Shown here: piece by piece, positions 36,101 through 44,024 of the stretch
Position numbering within the stretch: the stretch's first letter is position 1
How the letters are laid out: every line of letters starts with the position of its first letter
Source of the DNA: Methylobacterium oryzae
Lineage (GTDB): Bacteria > Pseudomonadota > Alphaproteobacteria > Rhizobiales > Beijerinckiaceae
Assembly: GCF_021398735.1 (NCBI RefSeq)
Contig: NZ_CP090349.1
Location: 5,516,001 to 5,580,000 of the forward strand
DNA length: 64,000 nucleotides
Reading direction: 5' to 3'
Position numbers and translations under genes: made by a program
The notes under the pieces: generated by a model
What the model saw: the letters and a program-made list of their open reading frames with translations, nothing else
What the model was told of the DNA's origin: nothing
The model's database searches: none

Positions 36101-36250
36101 CAGAAGCCGCTGGCGCTCGTGGTGGTGGGCGGCATCATCCTGGCGCCGAACCTGATCCTCGTGATCGTCCCGGTGCTGATCTCACTGTTCTCCCGACGCC
36201 GCCCGAACCCGGACGCCCAGGCGCGGCCCGCGCACCGGGCCGCCGCGTGA
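33101..36250 (+). CDS. heavy-metal-efflux-type RND transporter (CzcA family)
   Basis: A 1049-residue inner-membrane proton antiporter with the duplicated RND plan: TM1, a large periplasmic loop, TM2-6, repeated. The N-terminus MNALIAFSLRQRVLVVLLFV is CzcA-like. TM4 carries DFGLIVDATVIMVEN near residue 404, keeping the Asp-Asp-Glu proton relay of the heavy-metal group, but with DAT where the CzcA consensus has DGA. Phylogenetic placement would be needed to predict the metal. It forms an operon with the adaptor upstream and an outer-membrane factor 143 bases downstream. No sensor or repressor gene adjoins. Confidence 0.93.
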   Translation: MNALIAFSLRQRVLVVLLFVVMLGVGYGAYTQLNIEAYPDPVPPLVDVITQNPGQSADEIERYITIPLEVALAGIPNAQVVRTISLFGLSDVKVQFNYEYTYEQALQRVLNRLSQAPTLPNGATPQISPTSPVGEIMRYKLVGPAGYSPMDMKTLQDWVLQRRFKAIPGVVDVTAFGGKAKEYEVAVDLNRLQAQGLTLVQLTNALNNASINVGGQTLNVGQQSAVVRGIGLIRDMDDIRDTMISLVNGTPVLVRDVAEVRVSNAPRLGIVGHDNQPDIVEGIVLMTRGGKSLPTLERVEAEIDKINSSTILPPDVKIERIYDRSGLIHTTTHTVMHNLVFGVVLVFVVQWLFLGSLTSAIIVAATIPFALGFAILILVVRGDSANLLSLGAIDFGLIVDATVIMVENVFRHIAEPDHVKGEDPPDGLTGRLGTIAIAGREVNRAIFFSATIIIVGFLPLFTMTGVEGHIFGPMAKTYAYALLGGLLATFTVSPALSALMLPKKLEERDTLIVRVLRVGHEAALRFGLRNRILAVAVMLAVLLVSGLTARNLGLEFLPRLEEGNLYVRGTMPSSISLEAGNAYVQRMRKIFQEVPEVTTVLSHQGRPNDGTDATGFFNVEILAPLKPIDQWRKGLDKETLIQDLSKKLEAEFPGIEFNFSQYIEDNVQEAASGVKGENSVKIYGNDLAQLTKTANAVKAALATVPGVTDLSVFESLGQPTVRIDVDRHKAARYGLSIGDVNTTIQAAIGGQTAGDLYEYGSDRHFPMRVRLAKEYRSSLAGIRNIAVGAQNPNGGVIQVPLSEIADVDLVSGASFIYREDQQRYIPVKFSVRGRDLGSAVLEAQRKVADAVDLPPGYRLEWVGQFTNLKEAAARLSLVVPITLLLIALLLYINFSSVADMLLTLSVIPMAMIGGIFALALTGTPFSISAAIGFIALFGISTMEGVILLAYYNQLLDEGWKRQEAVWHAAVVRMRPVMMTCVAACVGLLPAAVSTGIGSQVQKPLALVVVGGIILAPNLILVIVPVLISLFSRRRPNPDAQARPAHRAAA

Positions 36251-36393
36251 GCCGGCTCACGACCACGCGGGCCGGCGCGCGGCCCGTTGCAGGGGGGCCA
36301 CAACGGCCGCGCCGCGCGCGCCGCCCGGGGATGGTCGGATTGACTTGGCAGCGGGTCGCGCCGCTCTACCGAGGTGAGGTTTTCGGGGGCGGG

Positions 36394-37929
36394 ATGGTGA
36401 GCTTTGCGCCGAGACGGTGCGGACGGGCGACCGCGTGGCTGGCGGCCTCCCTGGGCCTGTCGGCCTGCGCGGTCGGCCCGAACTTCGTGGCGCCCGAGGC
36501 TCCGCCGGTCGGCCGTTACACCAAGGAGCCGCTGCAGAACCCCTCCGCGGCCGACAACATCCGGACCCGGCAGGGCGGCTCGGCCGACCAGAGCTTCGTG
36601 TCCGGCGCCGACATCCCGGGCGAGTGGTGGAGGCTGTTCCACTCGAAGGCCCTGAACCGCGTCGTCGAGCAGGCGCTCGCCAACAACCCAACGCTGGAGG
36701 CCGCGCAGGCCTCCCTGCGGGTGGCGCAGCAGAACGTGCTGGCCCAGAAGGGCACCCTCTACCCGAGCCTGACCGCGACGCCGCAGGTCCAGGGGGCGCT
36801 GGCGCCCGGCCTCGACCTGCAATCGCCCCTCAACAATCAGAGCCGGTACCTCTACAGCCTGTCCACGCCGCAGGCGGTGGTCTCGTACAATCCCGACGTG
36901 TTCGGCGGGAATCGCCGGCAGATCGAGTCGCTGGAGGCCACCACCGAGAACCAGCGCTTCCAGCTGGAGGCGGCCTACCTGAGCCTGACCGCCAACGTCG
37001 TCGCCGCCGCGATCCAGGAAGCGTCCCTGCGCGCGCAGATCGACGCGACCCGCAAGGTGATCCAGGCGCAGACCGAGGTCCTGCAGCTCTACAACAAGCA
37101 GCTCTCGCTGGGTCAGATCGCCGGGGCCGACGTGGTGCAGCAGCAGGCCGCGCTGGCGCTGTCACAGCAGCTCCTGCCGCCGCTGGAGAAGGCGCTCGCC
37201 CAGCAGCGCAACCTGCTGACCGCCCTGGTGGGGCGCCTGCCCTCCGACGAGGCCTCCGAGACCTTCGACCTCGCCGCCCTGCGCCTGCCGACCCGGCTCC
37301 CGGTGAGCCTGCCCTCGCGGCTCGTGCAGCAGCGCCCCGACGTGAAGGCGGCGGAGGCCCTGGTGCAGCAGGCGAGTGCCAATGTCGGCGTCGCGGTGGC
37401 GAACCGCCTGCCGCAGTTCAGCCTGACCGCCACGGGCGGCTCCAGCGCCACGCGGATCGCCCAGATCGCCAATCCGGGCGCGGCGTTCTTCACGATCATC
37501 GGGCAGGCGACGGCGCCGATCTTCGATGCCGGCACCCTGTTCCGGCGCCAGCAGGCCGCCGAGGAATCGCTGACGGAGGCGCAGGCGCAGTACAAGGCGA
37601 CGGTGATCACCGCCTTCCAGAACGTCGCGGACGCGCTGCGCGCGCTCCAGGCCGACGCGAAGGCCGTGGCCGCCGCCGACGCAGCGGTGAGCGCCACGAA
37701 CCAGAGCCTCGCGCTGATCCGCAAGCAGTACACGGCCGGGGCGATCACCTCCTCGCAGGTGCTGATCGCCCAGCAGGGCTACCTCTCGGCGCTGGTGACC
37801 TCGGCGGCGGCGCGCGCCACCCAGTACGCCGACACCGCCGCGCTGTTCGTGGCCCTCGGCGGCGGCTGGTGGAACCGCGCCGACGTGGCGCCGCCCCCAC
37901 CCGAGAAGGACCCGCTGAAGTTCCTCTGA
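36394..37929 (+). CDS. NodT-family outer-membrane efflux lipoprotein
   Basis: A 511-residue TolC-type outer-membrane factor. The N-terminus carries a lipoprotein signal with lipobox LSAC (LAASLGLSACAVGPNF), then the family opening VGPNFVAPEAP. Two OEP repeats follow, for example EQALANNPTLEAAQASLRVAQQN near 95 and VQQRPDVKAAEALVQQASANVGVA near 310. It forms the exit duct for the RND pump. The start at 36394 (MVSFAPRRCG) places the signal peptide at the N-terminus and follows a G-rich stretch. The same frame is open far upstream across the pump gene, but that stretch is a shadow of it. Confidence 0.92.
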   Translation: MVSFAPRRCGRATAWLAASLGLSACAVGPNFVAPEAPPVGRYTKEPLQNPSAADNIRTRQGGSADQSFVSGADIPGEWWRLFHSKALNRVVEQALANNPTLEAAQASLRVAQQNVLAQKGTLYPSLTATPQVQGALAPGLDLQSPLNNQSRYLYSLSTPQAVVSYNPDVFGGNRRQIESLEATTENQRFQLEAAYLSLTANVVAAAIQEASLRAQIDATRKVIQAQTEVLQLYNKQLSLGQIAGADVVQQQAALALSQQLLPPLEKALAQQRNLLTALVGRLPSDEASETFDLAALRLPTRLPVSLPSRLVQQRPDVKAAEALVQQASANVGVAVANRLPQFSLTATGGSSATRIAQIANPGAAFFTIIGQATAPIFDAGTLFRRQQAAEESLTEAQAQYKATVITAFQNVADALRALQADAKAVAAADAAVSATNQSLALIRKQYTAGAITSSQVLIAQQGYLSALVTSAAARATQYADTAALFVALGGGWWNRADVAPPPPEKDPLKFL

Positions 37930-37939
37930 CGGGGCCGCC

Positions 37940-38731
37940 TCAGGTGTACATCGCGATGGCGTCCTGCAGCATCTGGTCAGTGGTGCTCATGACCTTGGTG
38001 TTGGCCGTGTAGGCCTGCTGGGTCTCGATCATCTTCGAGAACTGATCCGAGATCCCGGCATTGGACTGCTCCACCGAGCCGGCCGTGATGGTCGCGCCGT
38101 TGAGGCCGTAGCTCGGCGTCCCGGACTGGCCGGTGGCCACGTAAGTGCCGCCATCGAGCGAGGCGAGGTTGTCCTGCATGCCGAACTGCGCCAGCTGCAG
38201 CGTGCCGAGGGCCAGGGTGCTGCCGTCCGCGGCCGTGCCCGTGAGGGTGCCGGCGGGCGAGACCGCGAGGCTCGCCAGGGTGCTCGCCCCGGTCGGAACC
38301 TGGACGGGGGTCGTCGCCGAGGGGCCGGCGAACAGGTAGTAGCCCGCGCCGTTCGCGAGATAGCCGCTGGCGTCCGGAGCGAAGTCGCCGCGCCGCGTGT
38401 AGCCGGTGTCGCCGGCGAAGGCCGGGCTGTCCGGCGTCCCGGTGTTCTTCTTGACGACGAAGTAGCCGTTGCCCGAGATCGCGAGGTTGGTCGCCACACC
38501 GGTCGACTGCATCGTGCCCTGGATGTTGAGGCTGTTGCGCGTGCTCGGCAGCACGCCGCCGGTCAGCTGCGTGCCGTCCCGGGTCTCGGCCAGCATGTCG
38601 GCGAACCGCGTCTCGGTGGACTTGAAGCCCACCGTCTGGGTGTTGGCGATGTTCCCCGAGATATTGTTCAGGGCCAGCGACTGCGCCGAGGCGCCGGAAA
38701 TCGAGTTCGAGAGCGCGGTGTAAAGGCCCAT
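37940..38731 (-). CDS. orphan flagellar hook/rod-like protein (FlgE/FlgF/FlgG family)
   Basis: A 263-residue flagellar axial-family protein. The N-terminal rod domain is LYTALSNSISGASAQSLALN followed by the hallmark NNISGNIANTQTVGFK. A middle region has NLAISGNGYFVVKK near 90, typical of FlgE/F/G. The C-terminal segment (EQSNAGISDQFSKMIETQQAYTANTKV) matches the coiled ending of hook and rod proteins. It is shorter than usual FlgE (about 400 or more), with little D2 domain. No other flagellar gene is nearby. The start at 38731 is set by homology (MGLYTALSN). It is convergent with the outer-membrane efflux gene. Confidence 0.85.
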   Translation of the reverse strand: MGLYTALSNSISGASAQSLALNNISGNIANTQTVGFKSTETRFADMLAETRDGTQLTGGVLPSTRNSLNIQGTMQSTGVATNLAISGNGYFVVKKNTGTPDSPAFAGDTGYTRRGDFAPDASGYLANGAGYYLFAGPSATTPVQVPTGASTLASLAVSPAGTLTGTAADGSTLALGTLQLAQFGMQDNLASLDGGTYVATGQSGTPSYGLNGATITAGSVEQSNAGISDQFSKMIETQQAYTANTKVMSTTDQMLQDAIAMYT

Positions 38732-38867
38732 CGGGGTCTCCGTTCGCCGGAGCGGCACGGTCCCCGATCCGACGGAAGCCGATAAGGACCCACTATGGTT
38801 AACCGACGGTGTGTGACCGCATGTTGCTGAGCCGGCCCGCGCCGCCCGCGCGACGCCGGCGGACGCG

Positions 38868-39350
38868 TCACGCCCCGAGGGCGCTCAGCACGATCTCCCG
38901 CCGGTGCGGCCGGTCGCGGTGCTCGATCAGGTAGATCCCCTGCCAGGTGCCGAGCGCCAGCGCCCCGCCGACCAGCGGGATGGTCAGGGCCGAATCGGTG
39001 ACCAGGGTGCGGATATGGGCCGGCATGTCGTCCGGCCCCTCGGCGCCGTGGACGTAGCCGGCGTGGCGCGGCGCGAAGCCGTCGAGCGCGGTCATCAGGT
39101 CGGTCTGGACGTCGGGATCGGCATTCTCCTGGATGGTCAGCGAGGCCGAGGTGTGCCGGCAGAACACCGTGAGGAGCCCGTCCCGGACGCCGCTGTCGCG
39201 CACGAACGCGGCCACCGCGGCGGTGAAGTCCGTGAAGCCCGGTCCCGGGGTCGCGACGGTGAGGCGCGCGCTGGCGTGACGCTCCACCGGACCGGAGGCC
39301 AGCGCCTCGACCGACCCGATCCTGCCCTCCCGTCCGTGTCCCTGCCTCAT
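38868..39350 (-). CDS. YjbQ family protein (UPF0047, secondary thiamine-phosphate synthase)
   Basis: A 160-residue YjbQ/UPF0047 protein. Conserved motifs are CRHTSASLTIQENADPDV near residue 64, HGAEGPDDMPAHIRTL near 100 and GTWQGIYLIEHRDRPHRRE near 133, all characteristic of the family. Homologues show weak thiamine-phosphate synthase activity, but the physiological role is open. The first ~25 residues are an extra arginine-rich lead. Its ATG overlaps the stop of the DNA ligase gene (ATGA), so it belongs to the ligase-exonuclease operon. Confidence 0.92.
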   Translation of the reverse strand: MRQGHGREGRIGSVEALASGPVERHASARLTVATPGPGFTDFTAAVAAFVRDSGVRDGLLTVFCRHTSASLTIQENADPDVQTDLMTALDGFAPRHAGYVHGAEGPDDMPAHIRTLVTDSALTIPLVGGALALGTWQGIYLIEHRDRPHRREIVLSALGA

Positions 39351-41065
39351 GCGGACTTCTCCATCAGCGTCGCGCCCGGCGCGATCTCGCGCTCGCCCCG
39401 GGCGAGGATCCGTTCCAGCACGTCGATCCGGTCGGCCTCCGCGGGCGGCTTGTCCCAGCGGATGCGGCTGACCCGGGGGAAGCGCATGGCCACGCCCGAC
39501 TTGTGCCGGGTCGAGCGCTGCACGCCCTCGAAGGCGATCTCAAGGACGAGCCCGGCCTCGCGGCCGTGGGCGACCTCGCGCACCGGACCGAAGCGCTTGG
39601 TGGTGTTGTTGCGGACGTAGCGGTCGAGCTTGGCGAGCTCGACGTCGGTGAAGCCGTGATAGGCCTTGCCCACCGGCACCAGCTCGTCGCCGCCCTCGGG
39701 GGCCTCCCGCCAGACGCCGAACGTGTAGTCCGAGTAGAAGGAGGAGCGCTTCCCGTGCCCGCGCTGGGCGTACATCATCACGGCGTCGACGATGTGCGGC
39801 TCGCGCTTCCACTTCCACCAGGGTCCCTTGGGGCGTCCCGGCAGGTAGGGGCTGTTGAGGCGCTTGAGCATCACGCCCTCGATGGCGTCGGCATCCGCGC
39901 CGGCGCCCACCGAGGCCGGGTCCGCCCGGGCGGCCGCCAGAGCCTCCCAGTCCGCGAAGGGCACGAGCGGCGAGATGTCGATCCGCGCGTGGTCGAGGCG
40001 CGTGACCAGCGCCTCCAGCTTCCGCCGCCGCTCCGCGAAGGGCTCTGCCCGAAGGTCGTCGCCCTCCAGGGTGAGGAGGTCGTAGGCCCGCACGTGGGCC
40101 GGGAACTCCTCCAGGAGCTTGCCCGTCACGGCCTTCCGGTTCAGGCGCTGCTGCAGCACGTTGAAGCTCTGCACCCGCCGCTCGCGGAGGATCAGCAGCT
40201 CGCCGTCGAGGGCGCCCGCGAAGGTGATGGCCTCGGCGAGGTCCGGGAACGCCCCGGTGATGTCCTCGCCGGTGCGCGAATAGACCTTCCCGACCTGCTG
40301 GCCGGCCCGGTCGAGACCGCCGACGAGCTGGACGCGGATGCCGTCCCACTTCCACTCTGCGGAGAACGCCCCGGCCTCCAGCTTCTCGAGGTCGGCCTCC
40401 TCCTCGATCGGGTGCGACAGCATCGGCGGCCGGAACGGCGCGGGGTTCAGGGTCTCGGGCCGCTCGGCCCGGCCCTCGACCCAGGCGAACAGGGTCTCGA
40501 AGGGTGGGGTCAGCCCGTGCCAGACCTCCTCGACGGCGTCGGCGTCGTGGTTGCCCAGCGCGCCCACCGCCGTCTTGGCGAGCCGCGCCGAGACGCCGAC
40601 CCGCAGGTTGCCGGTGACCAGCTTCAGGAGCGCCCAGCGCCCGGTCTCGTCGAGGGCGTCGAGCCAGTCGGCAAGATGGCGGGGCAGATCGCGCTTGGGG
40701 ATGGTCGCGAGGGTTTCCACGACCTCGGCCAGGGTCGGGACGTGCGGCGGCGGGTTGTTGTGGCCGGGGCCCGGTTCCCGCGGCGCCTCCGCCGGTCCCG
40801 GCCAGATCAGCGCCGTCGTCTCCGCGAGGTCGCCCACGTAATTGTGCGACAGCCGGAACAGCACCGGGTCGATCCGCTCCTCGACCAGTCCCCGGATCAG
40901 GGCCGGCTTGGCCTCGCGGAAGCTCAGCGTGCCGGTCATGGCACCGAGCGCGTAACCGCGCTCGGGATCGGGCGTGCGCGCGAAGTAGTCCTGGAGCATG
41001 CGCAGCTTGGCGTTGCGGCGCGGCTCGTAGGCGAGGCGGTCGAGCAGGTGGGCGAAGTCGTTCAC
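39347..41065 (-). CDS. ATP-dependent DNA ligase (damage-response associated type)
   Basis: A 572-residue ATP-dependent ligase. The N-terminal helical DNA-binding domain (~1-200) contains RLAKTAVGALGNHDADAVE. The adenylation site is AEWKWDGIRVQL with the nucleophilic Lys near 239, followed by SRTGEDITGAFPDL and GELLILRE. The OB-fold C-terminus carries WWKWKREPHIVDAVMMYAQRG. It corresponds to the ligase of the four-gene ligase-associated DNA damage response group (helicase, exonuclease, phosphoesterase, ligase). Its GTG/ATG start overlaps the exonuclease stop. The helicase and phosphoesterase are not beside it. Confidence 0.93.
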   Translation of the reverse strand: MNDFAHLLDRLAYEPRRNAKLRMLQDYFARTPDPERGYALGAMTGTLSFREAKPALIRGLVEERIDPVLFRLSHNYVGDLAETTALIWPGPAEAPREPGPGHNNPPPHVPTLAEVVETLATIPKRDLPRHLADWLDALDETGRWALLKLVTGNLRVGVSARLAKTAVGALGNHDADAVEEVWHGLTPPFETLFAWVEGRAERPETLNPAPFRPPMLSHPIEEEADLEKLEAGAFSAEWKWDGIRVQLVGGLDRAGQQVGKVYSRTGEDITGAFPDLAEAITFAGALDGELLILRERRVQSFNVLQQRLNRKAVTGKLLEEFPAHVRAYDLLTLEGDDLRAEPFAERRRKLEALVTRLDHARIDISPLVPFADWEALAAARADPASVGAGADADAIEGVMLKRLNSPYLPGRPKGPWWKWKREPHIVDAVMMYAQRGHGKRSSFYSDYTFGVWREAPEGGDELVPVGKAYHGFTDVELAKLDRYVRNNTTKRFGPVREVAHGREAGLVLEIAFEGVQRSTRHKSGVAMRFPRVSRIRWDKPPAEADRIDVLERILARGEREIAPGATLMEKSA

Positions 41066-42117
41066 GCCGCCGCCTCCGCCCCGGAGCCCGCCTCCGAGGT
41101 CCCCTCGACCTCGCCGTCATCGCCGTAGCCGAGCAGGTGGAGCGGCTTCGCCCGGATCCCCTGGGTCCCGCACCAGTGGACCAACGCGTCCTCCTGGCCG
41201 TGGGTCACCCAGACCTCCCCGGCGCCGGTGTCGCGGATGGTGCGGCCCAGGTCCGGCCAGTCGGAATGGTCGGAGATCACCAGCGGCAGCTCGACGCCCT
41301 TCTGGCGGGCGCGGGCGCGCACCCGCATCCAGCCCGAGGCGAAGCAGGTCACCGGGTCGGGAAACCTGCGGGACCACAAGTCCTGGATCGACGAGGGCGG
41401 GCAGAGCACGATCGCCCCGTGCAGGTCCTTCCGCTCGGCGGCCACGACCTTGGGCGTGTCGCCGAGCGGCACGCCCTCCTCCTTGTAGAGCGTCGTCAGC
41501 TTCTCCATGGCGCCGTGCAGGTGGATCGGGCGGTCCCAGCCCTCCTCGCGCAGGAGCGCCATCACCCGCTGCGCCTTGCCGAGCGCGTAGGCGCCCACGA
41601 TGTGGGCGCGCTCCGGGAACAGCCGGACCGATTCGAGGAGCTTGCGGACCTCGCCCCGCGTGTCGGGATGGGTGAAGACCGGCAGTCCGAAGGTCGCCTC
41701 GGTGATGAACACGTCGCAGGGCACGACCTCGAAGGGCAGGCACGTCGGGTCCGGCGCGCGCTTGTAGTCGCCCGACACCACGACGCGGACGCCGTCCCGC
41801 TCGATGGCGATCTGCGCCGACCCGAGGACGTGGCCGGCCGGGGCGAAGCGCACGGTGACGTCGCCGACGCGGAGCGCCGCGCCGAGCTGCGCCTCCTGCC
41901 GCTGGCGGCAGAAATCCGTCCCGTAGCGGACCGCCATGATCCGCAGGGTCTCGGGCGTCGCCAGCACCTGGCCGTGGCCCGCGCGGGCGTGGTCGGCGTG
42001 CCCGTGCGTGATCAGCGCGCGCTCCACGGGCCAGGTCGGATCAACGTGGAAGCGTCCGAGGGGGCAGTAGAGACCCTCGCGGGTCAGGGTGAGGAGATCG
42101 CTGGCGCGTATCGGCAT
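41062..42117 (-). CDS. ligase-associated MBL-fold DNA exonuclease
   Basis: A 351-residue metallo-beta-lactamase/beta-CASP protein of the ligase-associated exonuclease type. The metal signature HGHADHARAGHGQVL lies near residue 37. VRFAPAGHVLGSAQIAIERDG near 90 and VVSGDYKRAPDPTCLPFE near 112 follow. Later, VISDHSDWPDLGRTI and VWVTHGQEDALVHW complete the active site. It overlaps the ligase start by four bases, so the pair is co-translated. Likely role: processing DNA ends before ligation. Confidence 0.92.
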   Translation of the reverse strand: MPIRASDLLTLTREGLYCPLGRFHVDPTWPVERALITHGHADHARAGHGQVLATPETLRIMAVRYGTDFCRQRQEAQLGAALRVGDVTVRFAPAGHVLGSAQIAIERDGVRVVVSGDYKRAPDPTCLPFEVVPCDVFITEATFGLPVFTHPDTRGEVRKLLESVRLFPERAHIVGAYALGKAQRVMALLREEGWDRPIHLHGAMEKLTTLYKEEGVPLGDTPKVVAAERKDLHGAIVLCPPSSIQDLWSRRFPDPVTCFASGWMRVRARARQKGVELPLVISDHSDWPDLGRTIRDTGAGEVWVTHGQEDALVHWCGTQGIRAKPLHLLGYGDDGEVEGTSEAGSGAEAAA

Positions 42118-42185
42118 CGGGTCCGTGCTGCCGGTGGAGTCCGCCGGTGGCCCCGGTATATAGGCGCCCCCGACCCGGCAGACGC

Positions 42186-43133
42186 ATGGCCTCGCAGCTC
42201 AGTTCCGGCGACCTCCTCGCCGATCGCCGCTACCGCTACGCCGAGGCCTGCCTCGCCGACGGCGACCACGCGGCCGCCGCCGACCTCGCCGAGCAGGTCC
42301 TGGAACGCGCCCCGCGCTACGCGCCGGCCTGGCTCCTGCTGGGCCGGGCGCGCGCGGGCCTGGCCGCCGCCGGCCCCGATCCGGCCCTGCGCGACGCCGC
42401 GGCGCAGGCCTTTTCCCGCGCCCTCGACATCGATCCCGAGGACCGGCTGGGCGTGCGCGCGCATCTCGTCCGCCTGGGCGGCGGCGACATTCTCCCGGTC
42501 CTGTCGCCGGCCTATGTCCGCACCCTGTTCGACGACTACGCGCCACGGTTCGAGCGCCACCTCGTGGACGGCCTCGGCTATGTCGGCCCGCAACTCGTCC
42601 GCGACGCCCTGCCGCGCGTTCCGGAGCGCTTCGCGGTCGCCGTCGATCTCGGCTGTGGCACGGGGCTCATGGGCGAGGTCGTGCGCGACCGGGTCGACCA
42701 TCTGACCGGGATCGACCTCTCACCCGGGATGCTGGCGCTGGCGCGGGCCAAGACGGCGCGGGGTCGGCCGCTCTACGAGCGCCTCGTCGAGGGCGACATC
42801 GGCGCCGCCCTGACCGACCTGCCGGAGGCGTCGGCCGACCTCTGCCTCGCCGCGGACGTCCTGATCTACGTCGCGGACCTCGCGACGTTCCTGGCGCGGG
42901 TGGGGCGGGTCCTGCGGCCGGGCGGGCTCGGTGCCGTCACGGTGCAATCCCACGACGGCCCCGGTTCCGTCCTGGGCGAGGACGGCCGCTACGCCCACGC
43001 GGAGGCCCACATCGCGGCGACGGCAGCCGCGTCCGGATTGGAGCTGCTGACGACGAGACCGGCGGAAGTCCGTCGCGAGGGCGGACGGCCAGTGCCGGGG
43101 CGCGTCGTTGTGTTGCGGCGCACATCGGCATGA
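42186..43133 (+). CDS. TPR-containing SAM-dependent methyltransferase
   Basis: A 315-residue protein with an N-terminal tetratricopeptide-like part (~10-85: RYAEACLADGDHAAAADLAEQVLERAP and AFSRALDIDPED) joined to a class I methyltransferase. The SAM motif is FAVAVDLGCGTGLMGEVVRD near residue 150, then LTGIDLSPGMLALARAK and LCLAADVLIYVADLATF. Similar TPR-methyltransferase fusions are common in alphaproteobacteria, with unknown substrates. The start at 42186 gives the expected N-terminus (MASQLSSGDLLADRRY). It diverges from the exonuclease gene across only 68 bases. Confidence 0.85.
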   Translation: MASQLSSGDLLADRRYRYAEACLADGDHAAAADLAEQVLERAPRYAPAWLLLGRARAGLAAAGPDPALRDAAAQAFSRALDIDPEDRLGVRAHLVRLGGGDILPVLSPAYVRTLFDDYAPRFERHLVDGLGYVGPQLVRDALPRVPERFAVAVDLGCGTGLMGEVVRDRVDHLTGIDLSPGMLALARAKTARGRPLYERLVEGDIGAALTDLPEASADLCLAADVLIYVADLATFLARVGRVLRPGGLGAVTVQSHDGPGSVLGEDGRYAHAEAHIAATAAASGLELLTTRPAEVRREGGRPVPGRVVVLRRTSA

Positions 43134-43202
43134 AACCGCTCCGCTATTCGTCCATTGTCAGTCGACCGCGACTAGGCGCGGCGGCTCGATCGGGGGATCA
43201 GC

Positions 43203-43997
43203 ATGGCGGAATACGGAAGTCGGACAGGTGGTGCAGCACCGGAGCAGAAACCTGAGCCACCGGCCGACAAGTCGTTTCCCGCCGATCCGCGAACCCGCAT
43301 CCCTTTCGCGATCGCCCTCGCGGCGCTCGCGGGCTGCGCCGACTCCATCGGCTTCCTGGAATTCTCGCAGCTCTTCATGTCGTTCATGTCGGGCAACACC
43401 ACCCGCTTCGGCGTGGCGGTCGCCAACGCCGACTGGGAGAACGTCAGCCGCGTCGCCAGCACCATCTGCATGTTCTGCTTCGGCGCCTTCCTGGGGACGC
43501 TGATCGCCGCCTGGGTCGGGCGCTGGCGCCTCGCCGTGCTGCTGACGCTCCAGGCCCTGCTGCTCGCCGGCGGCCTGCTGATGCCCTGGGGTACCTTCGC
43601 GTACCCGCTCCACGCCTATCCGATCGTCCTGGCGCTGGGCCTCCAGAACGCGACGCTGCAGGACGAGGGCGGCCGCTCCCTGGCGCTCACCTACGTCACG
43701 GGCGCCGTGGTGCGTTTCGGCACGGGCTGCGCCAACCTGCTGCTCGGCACGGTGGCGCCGTCCTTCTGGATCCAGGCGCCGCTCTGGGCCGGGCTCAGCA
43801 CCGGCGCCGTCGTCGGCGGCCTGCTCGACATGCGCTACGGCGAATCGGCCTTCCTGTTCCCGGCGGCTCTGGCCGCCATCCTGGCGATGATCGCGATCGT
43901 CCTGACCATCGCCAAGCCGGGCAGCACCCTGGTGGCGGGCTCCTCCCCGGCGCCCGACGCCAGCCCGAAGGCCGAGGTCATCGACGCGATCCACTGA
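43203..43997 (+). CDS. YoaK/DUF1275 family membrane protein
   Basis: A 264-residue inner-membrane protein with about six hydrophobic segments. The family signature GCADSIGFLEFSQLFMSFMSGNTT spans the first segments near residue 42. The later ALGLQNATLQDEGGRSLALTYVTGAVV, near 140, is the second conserved DUF1275 block. The N-terminal 30 residues are polar. The function of the family is unknown; a transporter-like role has been suggested only from topology. It is a single gene, with arfB convergent 27 bases after its stop. Confidence 0.9.
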   Translation: MAEYGSRTGGAAPEQKPEPPADKSFPADPRTRIPFAIALAALAGCADSIGFLEFSQLFMSFMSGNTTRFGVAVANADWENVSRVASTICMFCFGAFLGTLIAAWVGRWRLAVLLTLQALLLAGGLLMPWGTFAYPLHAYPIVLALGLQNATLQDEGGRSLALTYVTGAVVRFGTGCANLLLGTVAPSFWIQAPLWAGLSTGAVVGGLLDMRYGESAFLFPAALAAILAMIAIVLTIAKPGSTLVAGSSPAPDASPKAEVIDAIH

Positions 43998-44024
43998 GAC
44001 CCGGCCGCGGCGGCGGGATCGGGG

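Noticed and set aside
34150-36393. Apparent fusion of an extra protein to the outer-membrane efflux lipoprotein
   Set aside because: The frame is open across the RND pump gene but is out of phase with it and non-coding in composition. The lipoprotein signal begins at 36394.
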